Assembly (NCBI GenBank): GCA_004556985.1
Contig: SFFC01000126.1
Span: 1-5,918 of the forward strand
Length of the DNA stretch: 5,918 nucleotides
Source of the DNA: Clostridiales bacterium
GTDB taxonomy: Bacteria; Bacillota; Clostridia; Christensenellales; Aristaeellaceae
Direction of reading: 5' to 3'
Shown here: piece after piece, positions 1 to 4,852 of the stretch
How the letters are laid out: the number at the start of each line of letters is the position of its first letter
Numbering within the stretch: the stretch's first letter is position 1
Made by a program: the position numbers and the translations under genes
Notes under the pieces: model-generated
Database searches by the model: none
What the model was told of the DNA's origin: nothing
The model's input: the letters and a program-made list of their open reading frames with translations, nothing else

Positions 1-114
1 CAGGGCGCGATGGCCGCCGTCGCCAACTCCGTGACCGCTGTGATCATCGGCGCGCTGCTGTGCGCGGCCTACAGCAAGACCATCGCCGGCAAGGGCTCCC
101 TGGACAAGGAGTAA
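1..114 (+). CDS. C-terminal fragment of a small membrane protein, possibly an ECF S component
   Basis: The window opens inside a reading frame that runs 37 codons to a TAA at 112-114. The visible tail is one hydrophobic helix (roughly AVANSVTAVIIGALLCAAY) followed by a short basic and polar cytoplasmic end, SKTIAGKGSLDKE. This fits the last transmembrane segment of a polytopic membrane protein. An S component of an ECF transporter is suggested by position: an ECF ATPase and EcfT follow, and that module needs an S subunit that is not encoded elsewhere in the window. The family cannot be identified from 37 residues. A terminator separates it from the downstream genes, so it may instead belong to an unrelated unit. 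The membrane nature is fairly sure; the S-component call is inference. Confidence 0.5.
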   Translation, partial: QGAMAAVANSVTAVIIGALLCAAYSKTIAGKGSLDKE

Positions 115-123
115 GGCATCGCA

Positions 124-149
124 GGGCAGGGGATTCCCTGCCCTTTTTT
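124..149 (+). terminator. Rho-independent terminator after the partial membrane protein gene
   Basis: The arms GGGCAGGG (124-131) and CCCTGCCC (136-143) pair perfectly over 8 bp around a GATT loop and are followed directly by six T (144-149). An A-T pair at 123/144 could extend the stem. It lies 9 bases after the stop codon at 112-114, the expected place for a transcript end. It implies that the downstream operon has its own promoter or relies on read-through. Confidence 0.93.
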
Positions 150-170
150 CGCTTTTCACGGGCTTTACTC

Positions 171-223
171 TGTAAGTTCATCTGCAAGGCTCCGGTCTCG
201 GGCACAAAGCAACTGAACTTACA
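171..223 (+). repeat. 10-bp perfect inverted repeat in the leader
   Basis: TGTAAGTTCA (171-180) is the exact reverse complement of TGAACTTACA (214-223), with 33 bases between the arms. As RNA it would form a 10-bp stem closing a large loop, inside which GCTC (189-192) could pair with GGGC (200-203). As DNA the arm centres lie 43 bp apart, about four helical turns. It sits between the terminator and the riboswitch-like segment, so it is probably part of the operon's 5' leader or an operator pair. No T-run follows the second arm, so it is not a terminator. Confidence 0.6.
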
Positions 224-235
224 TCACTTCGTCGG

Positions 236-312
236 AAATGCCACCGGCATCATGCCGGTTTGGGCGGGAAGCCGCAAGCCGGTGAGAGAAAGCGGCCCGG
301 TGCCGCTGTGAC
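236..312 (+). promoter_or_regulatory. Structured 5' leader resembling a cobalamin riboswitch core (partial or variant)
   Basis: This stretch contains, in order, an ACCGGCAT/ATGCCGGT dyad (243-250/252-259), GGGAA (266-270), CCGGTGAGA (279-287), and a hairpin with arms AGCGGC (291-296) and GCCGCT (302-307) that runs into CTGTGA (306-311). The order GGGAA, then CCGGTGAGA, then a G+C-rich hairpin ending in CTGTGA is that of the conserved core of cobalamin riboswitches. Against this, seven extra bases sit between GGGAA and GCCGGTG, and the usual 3' part (the GCCACTG...GGGAAGG segment and the CAGGAGACCTGCC box) is not visible before the ribosome binding site at 321-326. It could be a variant, a truncated remnant, or an unrelated structured leader. 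If real, the operon would respond to corrinoids. Confidence 0.4.
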
Positions 313-317
313 CAACC

Positions 318-2009
318 GTGAAGGAGAGCGCTTATGCCGCAGCCCATCATCTCGTTTTCCCATTTCAGCTTCCAATACCGCGCACAGAAGCGGCCGACAT
401 CCTGATCGCGGGCCCCTCGGGCAGCGGCAAGAGCACGCTGGGCAGCTGCATCAACGGTTTGATTCCCTCGAGCTTTCCCGGCGAGGTGCAGGGCACGCTG
501 ACGGTCGATGGCGTCGACGCGCCGAAGGCGGGCATCTTCGCGCTCTCCAGCCATGTCGGCACGGTGCTGCAGGATCCTGACGGGCAGTTCATCGGCCTGA
601 CGGTAGGGGAGGACATTGCCTTTGCCCTGGAAAACGACTGCGTTGCGCAGGAGGAGATGAAGGCGACCGTGCGGCGCGTGGCCTCGCTTGTGGGCGTCGA
701 GTCCCATCTCGGCTTTGCGCCGCACGAGCTCTCCGGCGGGCAGAAGCAGCGCGTCTCGCTCGCGGGCGTGATGGTCGATCAGGTGAAGGTGCTGCTCTTT
801 GATGAGCCGCTGGCCAATCTCGATCCGCAGACAGGCAAGCAGGCCATCGAGCTCATCGACGAGATTCAGCAAAGGACAGACACGACTGTCGTCATCATCG
901 AGCACAGGCTGGAGGACGTCCTCTGGCGCAGCGTCGACCGCATCGTGCTCATGGACGAGGGGCACATTGTGGCCGACATGCATCCCGACGAGCTGCTCTC
1001 CACCGACCTGCTCGCGCGGCACGGCATCCGCGAGCCGCTATATCTGACGGCGCTGCGCTACGCGGGCGTCGCCGTCAGCCGGGAGATGCGCCCGGCGCAG
1101 GCCTCAACGCTCATGCTCTCCGACGCGCAGACGCAGCAGGTGCGCGACTGGTTCCTGTGCGCGCCCGCCAGGCAGGAGAAGGCGGAGAAGCGGCCTCTGC
1201 TGGAGGTTGAAGGGTTGTCCTTCGGCTACACGAGCGAGCGCCGGACGCTTCAGGACGTCAGCTTTTCCATCGACAGGGGCGAGATGGTCAGCATCGTCGG
1301 GCGAAACGGCGCGGGCAAGTCGACCCTCTCCAAGCTGATCTGCGGCTTTGAGACGCCGCAGAGCGGCACCATCCGCTTTGACGGCGAGGACATCGGCGGC
1401 CAGAGCATCCGGGAGCGTGCGGCGAAGATCGGCTATGTGATGCAGAACCCCAACCAGATGATCTCCAAGACGATGATTTTTGACGAGGTCGCCCTGGGTA
1501 TCTCCCGGTGCGGCTACTCCAAAGAGGAGATCCGCAGCAGGGTGGAGGAGACGCTCAAAATCTGCGGGCTCTATCCGTTCCGCAACTGGCCGATCTCCGC
1601 GCTCTCCTTCGGACAGAAAAAGCGCGTGACGATCGCCAGCGTGCTGGTGATGGGGCCGGAGCTGATCATCCTCGATGAGCCGACCGCCGGGCAGGATTTC
1701 CGGCATTACACCGAGATCATGGAGTTTCTGCGTTCTCTTAACGACCGCGGCGTGACCGTCGCGATGATCACGCATGACATGCATCTGATGCTCGAATACA
1801 CGCCCCGCGCGATTGTTTTCAGCGAGGGCAGGCTGATCGCCGATCAGCGGGCGGCCCAGGTGCTCTGCGATCCGGAGCTCGTTACGCGCGCGGCGCTCAA
1901 GGAGACGAGCCTCTTCAGCCTGGCCAACCGATGCGGCATCGCGCCGCCGGAAGCGCTCGCTGAGCGCTTTATCGATGCTGACAGGGAGGTGCGCGCACAT
2001 GGCTGCTAA
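318..2009 (+). CDS. ECF transporter ATPase, two fused ABC domains (frame broken near the N-terminus)
   Basis: This is a fused pair of ABC nucleotide-binding domains that would power an ECF vitamin or metal importer through EcfT; EcfA1/EcfA2 are the unfused equivalents. Numbering from GTG 318, domain 1 has Walker A GPSGSGKST (32-40), signature LSGGQKQR (138-145), Walker B VLLFDEP (158-164) and H-loop His196. Domain 2 has Walker A GRNGAGKST (328-336), signature LSFGQKKR (429-436, Phe for the third-position Gly), Walker B LIILDEP (449-455) and His486. Residues 1-26 do not look like an ABC domain. The expected start, MPQPIISFSHFSFQY from ATG 334, lies in another frame and stops at 403-405. About 40 bases encoding the strand before Walker A seem to be missing. 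As written, domain 1 lacks its A-loop and first strands, so the gene may be inactive unless this is an assembly error. Its end overlaps the next gene by 11 bases. Confidence 0.88.
   Translation: MKESAYAAAHHLVFPFQLPIPRTEAADILIAGPSGSGKSTLGSCINGLIPSSFPGEVQGTLTVDGVDAPKAGIFALSSHVGTVLQDPDGQFIGLTVGEDIAFALENDCVAQEEMKATVRRVASLVGVESHLGFAPHELSGGQKQRVSLAGVMVDQVKVLLFDEPLANLDPQTGKQAIELIDEIQQRTDTTVVIIEHRLEDVLWRSVDRIVLMDEGHIVADMHPDELLSTDLLARHGIREPLYLTALRYAGVAVSREMRPAQASTLMLSDAQTQQVRDWFLCAPARQEKAEKRPLLEVEGLSFGYTSERRTLQDVSFSIDRGEMVSIVGRNGAGKSTLSKLICGFETPQSGTIRFDGEDIGGQSIRERAAKIGYVMQNPNQMISKTMIFDEVALGISRCGYSKEEIRSRVEETLKICGLYPFRNWPISALSFGQKKRVTIASVLVMGPELIILDEPTAGQDFRHYTEIMEFLRSLNDRGVTVAMITHDMHLMLEYTPRAIVFSEGRLIADQRAAQVLCDPELVTRAALKETSLFSLANRCGIAPPEALAERFIDADREVRAHGC
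321..326 (+). promoter_or_regulatory. Ribosome binding site pointing to ATG 334, not GTG 318
   Basis: AAGGAG at 321-326 is followed by a 7-base spacer and ATG at 334-336, which is ideal geometry. The GTG at 318 that opens the long ATPase frame overlaps this site and has no comparable upstream motif. The site therefore marks ATG 334 as the ancestral start, in a different frame from the body of the ATPase. Confidence 0.8.
334..405 (+). other. Displaced ATPase N-terminus, out of frame with the main ORF
   Basis: From ATG 334 the frame gives 23 residues beginning MPQPIISFSHFSFQY, then ends at TGA 403-405. A beta-strand ending in an aromatic (the A-loop Tyr, residue 15) is the standard opening of an ABC ATPase. 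The sequence then passes from KRPT straight to what, in the other frame, is ILIAGPSGSGKST. Related ATPases have about 13 more residues there (the pattern L-x-x-I-x-L-x-I-x-x-G-E-x). The lost segment must be 3n+1 bases, so about 40, with the junction near 397-401. Confidence 0.75.
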
Positions 2010-2832
2010 GACGGTGCTCAACTATCTGCCCAGGAAGAGCGTCGTGCACGAGCTGACGGGCACGACCAAGCTGGCGTTTTTCCTGCTCTTCACGTTTGCC
2101 GGCATGCTGACGTATGACACGCGTGTGCTCCTGGGGCTGCTGGCGGTCAGCCTGCTGGCCTTCCGCGCCAGCAGGATCCGGCTGAACGAGATCCGCTTCA
2201 TGCTCGTGTTCATGGCGGTCTTTCTGCTGCTGAACAACTTCTTCGTCTTCGTCTTCAACCCCAACCAGGGCACGGAGATTTACGGCACGCGCCACGTGCT
2301 GCTGCCGCTGCCCGGGCGCTTTGCGATCACGGCGGAGGAGCTGTTCTACCTGCTCAACATCACGCTCAAGTACTTCGTCGCGTTGCCGGTGGCGATTCTC
2401 TTCATCTCCGCGACTGACCCGAGCGAGTTTGCCGCGAGCTTAAACAGCATTGGCGTGTCCTACCGCGTCGGCTATTCGGTATCCATCGCGCTGCGCTACA
2501 TCCCCGACATCCAGCGCGATTACCACAGCATCAGCCAGGCGCAGCAGGCGCGCGGCGTGGAGCTGGGCAAGAAGGAGCCGATCTTCACCCGGCTCAAGAA
2601 TGCGGCGGGCATTCTGCTGCCGCTGATCCTGTCGAGCCTGGCGCGCATCGACGTGATCTCCAACGCGATGGAGCTGCGCGGCTTTGGCAAGCACAAGAAG
2701 CGCACCTGGTATGCGCAGCGGCCGTTTGCGAGAAACGACTATCTCGTGCTGGCGCTGGGCGTACTGCTGCTCGTGTTCAGCGTCGTGATCACCTTCTGGG
2801 ACGGAAACCGTTTTTTCAACCCCTTTGTCTGA
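1999..2832 (+). CDS. ECF transporter transmembrane (T) component, EcfT family
   Basis: EcfT is the membrane scaffold that couples ATP hydrolysis by the ECF ATPases to toppling of the S subunit. ATG 1999 is preferred over the in-frame upstream ATG at 1975 because GGAGG (1985-1989) lies 9 bases before the next codon block and because MAAKTVLNYLPRKS is a natural start; it gives 277 residues. Hydrophobic segments lie at roughly 25-55, 66-87, 112-140 and 250-270, with a cytoplasmic coupling region between. Two Ala-Arg-Gly-type motifs, the ATPase contact points of the family, are present: QQARG (Arg185) and MELRGFG (Arg227, with Leu in place of the first Ala). The start overlaps the ATPase end by 11 bases, which suggests translational coupling. 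No lesion is visible. The substrate depends on the S subunit and cannot be read from this gene. Confidence 0.93.
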   Translation: MAAKTVLNYLPRKSVVHELTGTTKLAFFLLFTFAGMLTYDTRVLLGLLAVSLLAFRASRIRLNEIRFMLVFMAVFLLLNNFFVFVFNPNQGTEIYGTRHVLLPLPGRFAITAEELFYLLNITLKYFVALPVAILFISATDPSEFAASLNSIGVSYRVGYSVSIALRYIPDIQRDYHSISQAQQARGVELGKKEPIFTRLKNAAGILLPLILSSLARIDVISNAMELRGFGKHKKRTWYAQRPFARNDYLVLALGVLLLVFSVVITFWDGNRFFNPFV

Positions 2833-2888
2833 GGCGGATGGACGATATCATGAATAAAAACACAGCGCTGCTTCACGCGGCGCAGACA

Positions 2889-2905
2889 GAGGAGAAATCG
2901 TTTTG
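2889..2905 (+). promoter_or_regulatory. Ribosome binding site and TTG start of the permease gene
   Basis: GAGGAG (2889-2894) sits 8 bases before TTG 2903-2905, which begins the permease frame. The frame has a stop at 2855-2857 and no ATG or GTG between that stop and the first membrane helix, so TTG is the best start. Confidence 0.65.
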
Positions 2906-3898
2906 CAGCAGAGACACCGTCCGGTTGGCTTCGTTTTGACCGCTTTGGCAGCAGGTGTTCTGCTGCTCTTTGTCGCCTCCTGCTGCCTGGGTCGGTATCC
3001 TGTTCCGCTTGACCAGATCGTCAGCATTCTGCTCAGCGGACTGGGCCTTTCCGTGGAGAAGACGTGGAGCAATGCGATGGAGGCGACGGTGCTGCGCATC
3101 CGTCTGCCGCGCATCGCGCTCTCCTGCCTGGTTGGTTGCTCCCTCTCCACGGCCGGCGCGGCCTATCAGGGCATCTTCCAGAACCCGATGGCCTCGCCCG
3201 ACCTGCTGGGCGCCTCCTCCGGGGCGGCCTTCGGCGCTGCGCTGGCGATTCTGCTGGGCGCGGGGATGAGTCTGGTGACGGCGAGCGCATTCTTTTTCAG
3301 CCTGTTGACCGTTGCGCTCGTCATGCTCGTCAGCCTGCGCGCGCCGGGCAGGCGGGTTGTCTCGCTGATTCTGGGCGGCGTGATGGTTAGCTCGCTCTTT
3401 TCGGCGGGCACTTCCTATATCAAGCTGGTCGCCGACCCGGGCAGCCAGCTGCCGGAGATCACCTACTGGCTCATGGGCAGCCTTTCGGGCACGAGCGCGC
3501 AGAGCATCCGCTTTGCCTGCGTGCCGATGGCCCTGGGAATTTTGCCGCTGCTGCTGCTGCGCTGGCGGCTCAATTTGCTGACGCTGGGCGATGACGAGGC
3601 CCGGGCGCTGGGCGTCCATGCAGGGCGGCTGCGCCTGGCGGTGGTGCTCTGCTCGACGCTGATCACGGCCGCGAGCGTTTCGGTTTCCGGCCTGATCGGC
3701 TGGGTCGGTCTCGTCGTGCCGCATCTGGCGCGCAAGCTCGTGGGCAGCGATTACCGCGCGCTGCTTCCTTGCTCGATGCTGATGGGCGCCGGCTTTCTGC
3801 TGCTGGTCGATGACATGAGCCGCAGCCTGCTGCAAACGGAGATCCCCATCGGCATCCTGACCGCATTCATCGGCGCGCCGTTTTTTTCCTCTATCTGA
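2903..3898 (+). CDS. FecCD/BtuC-family ABC importer permease, C-terminus frameshifted
   Basis: This is the membrane subunit of a type II ABC importer for siderophores, haem or corrinoids; such permeases form a homodimer with about ten helices each. From TTG 2903 it has 331 residues, close to the family's usual length. Family signatures are clear: STAGAAYQGIFQNPMASPDLLG (Gln89 to Gly103 at its core), YWLMGSLSG, the coupling-helix region DDEARALGVH, GWVGLVVPHLARKLVGSD (Gly269 to His274), and PIGILTAFIGAPFF near the end. The usual tail after GAPFF is LYL plus a short basic end. Here the frame instead reads SSI and stops, directly after a run of seven T (3881-3887). The expected tail is present in another frame and ends in an ATGA overlap with the ATPase gene. 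The loss is small and the core is intact, so function may survive. Confidence 0.92.
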   Translation: MQQRHRPVGFVLTALAAGVLLLFVASCCLGRYPVPLDQIVSILLSGLGLSVEKTWSNAMEATVLRIRLPRIALSCLVGCSLSTAGAAYQGIFQNPMASPDLLGASSGAAFGAALAILLGAGMSLVTASAFFFSLLTVALVMLVSLRAPGRRVVSLILGGVMVSSLFSAGTSYIKLVADPGSQLPEITYWLMGSLSGTSAQSIRFACVPMALGILPLLLLRWRLNLLTLGDDEARALGVHAGRLRLAVVLCSTLITAASVSVSGLIGWVGLVVPHLARKLVGSDYRALLPCSMLMGAGFLLLVDDMSRSLLQTEIPIGILTAFIGAPFFSSI

Positions 3899-3924
3899 TC
3901 ATGCGCAAGGAGGCAGCGGAATGA
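3881..3924 (+). other. Displaced permease C-terminus after a T7 tract
   Basis: In the -1 frame the sequence from 3886 reads FLYLIMRKEAAE and stops at TGA 3922-3924, which overlaps the ATG of the next gene (3921-3923) in the classic 4-base ATGA arrangement. With five T in the tract the protein would end GAPFFLYLIMRKEAAE, matching the family's GAPFFLYL ending exactly. With eight T it would have one extra Phe. The observed seven T give the short SSI end. Both the family match and the ATGA junction point to the displaced frame as ancestral. Confidence 0.8.
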
Positions 3925-4688
3925 TTGACGTGCGGGGGCTCTCGGTTTCCTACGGGACGACGCCTGTGCTTCGCGGCCTCTCCTTTGCCATCGGGGAGGG
4001 CGGGCTGACCGCTCTGCTGGGCTGCAACGGCGCGGGCAAGACGACGCTCTTTCGCTGCATGCTCGGCCTACTGCCCGGCTACGAGGGCAGTCTGACGCTT
4101 GACGGCCGGGAAATCCGGCGCTATGGCGTGCGCGAGCTCGCGCAGCGGATCGCCTGGATTCCCCAGAGCCAGAACCCGACCTTCAACTACCCGGCCTTTG
4201 ACATGGTCCTCATGGGGACGACGGGGCAGATGAGGCCGTTTGCCTCCCCGGGCGAGCGCCAGCGCGGGATCGCCATGGAGGCGATGGAGCGGCTGGGTAT
4301 CGCGCATCTGGCCCGGCGCGGTTTTCTGCATCTGAGCGGCGGCGAACGCCAGCTCGTGCTCATCGCCCGCGCGCTGGCGCAGCAGGCGAAGGTGCTTCTC
4401 ATGGACGAGCCTTGTGCGAGCCTGGATTTTGGCAACCAGAGCCGGGTGATGGCGCAGGCCCGCGATTTGGCGCATGGCGGGTATACGGTCATCATGTCGA
4501 CCCACCATCCGCAGCATGTGCTCAGCTACGCGGACTGCGTGATCGCCCTCTCCGGGGGCAGGCTGCTGCGCGGCGGCACGCCGGACGAGGTGATGGATGC
4601 GGAGCTGATGCACACGCTCTATGGAATTGAGACGGCGTTTGTGGAGAGCCCGATGGGGCGAATCGTCGTCGCGAGGAAACCGGTATGA
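3921..4688 (+). CDS. FecE/BtuD-family ABC importer ATPase
   Basis: This is the cytoplasmic ATPase that drives the adjacent FecCD-type permease. It has 255 residues, normal for the family, starting at ATG 3921 with AAGGAGG (3907-3913) 7 bases upstream. All catalytic motifs are intact: A-loop Tyr11, Walker A GCNGAGKTT (34-42), Q-loop Gln82 in IPQSQN, signature LSGGERQ (138-144), Walker B VLLMDEP (158-164), D-loop ASLDFGNQ and switch His195 in STHHPQH. The DFGNQ and THHPQH sequences are typical of iron-siderophore, haem and cobalamin importers rather than ECF ATPases, which separates it from the fused ATPase upstream. The arrangement with the permease implies translational coupling. The exact ligand is not determined. 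Confidence 0.94.
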   Translation: MIDVRGLSVSYGTTPVLRGLSFAIGEGGLTALLGCNGAGKTTLFRCMLGLLPGYEGSLTLDGREIRRYGVRELAQRIAWIPQSQNPTFNYPAFDMVLMGTTGQMRPFASPGERQRGIAMEAMERLGIAHLARRGFLHLSGGERQLVLIARALAQQAKVLLMDEPCASLDFGNQSRVMAQARDLAHGGYTVIMSTHHPQHVLSYADCVIALSGGRLLRGGTPDEVMDAELMHTLYGIETAFVESPMGRIVVARKPV

Positions 4689-4852
4689 GGATGTTCGAAT
4701 GGAAGCCGGACAGGGAAGTGGGCCCTTCGGAATGGAGGAAACCTGAGTTTCCTCCCGTCATCCCGGCGCAAAGGCATTGTTCTTTGATTCGGATGACGCC
4801 GCAGATCTGTGGTTAATCAAGGAATATACAGGAAGAAAAAGGAGTGTTTGTC
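4689..4852 (+). other. 164-base spacer before the binding-protein gene
   Basis: This is by far the longest gap between the FecE-type ATPase and the next gene in an otherwise overlapping operon. It contains the hairpin at 4734-4755 and, towards its 3' end, a locally A+T-rich stretch ending in the ribosome binding site AAGGAG (4839-4844). No reading frame of credible coding character is seen. TATACA at 4825-4830 looks like a -10 box, but it has no -35 partner and lies too close to the start to be convincing. The gap may allow the binding protein to be made at a different level from the membrane parts. Confidence 0.6.
4734..4755 (+). repeat. Perfect 9-bp hairpin between ATPase and binding-protein genes
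   Basis: GGAGGAAAC (4734-4742) pairs without mismatch with GTTTCCTCC (4747-4755) around a CTGA tetraloop. No T-run follows on either strand, so it is not an ordinary intrinsic terminator. It could be an RNA stability or processing element that sets the level of the downstream binding-protein mRNA, or a protein binding site. Confidence 0.7.

Noticed and set aside
219..1022. A 267-codon open frame on the - strand opposite the ATPase
   Set aside because: It is a codon-bias shadow of the ABC domain. No domain, ribosome binding site or partner gene supports it.
2838..2939. Small + strand frame (ATG 2838 or 2850, ending TGA 2937-2939) before the permease, considered as a leader peptide or displaced permease N-terminus
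   Set aside because: Neither ATG has a usable ribosome binding site, and the residues (MNKNTALLHAAQTEEKS...) match nothing known to me. The TTG at 2903 has a well-spaced GAGGAG, so a frame lesion is not needed here.
2873..3835. A long open frame of 320 codons on the - strand opposite the permease gene
   Set aside because: Its product is dominated by Arg, Gln, Ala and His with no recognisable motif. It is the complement of a G+C-rich membrane protein gene with clear family signatures on the + strand.
4777..4830. Possible promoter before the binding-protein gene (TTGTTC or TTGATT with TATACA)
   Set aside because: No pair of -35 and -10 boxes has acceptable spacing, and TATACA is too close to the ribosome binding site.
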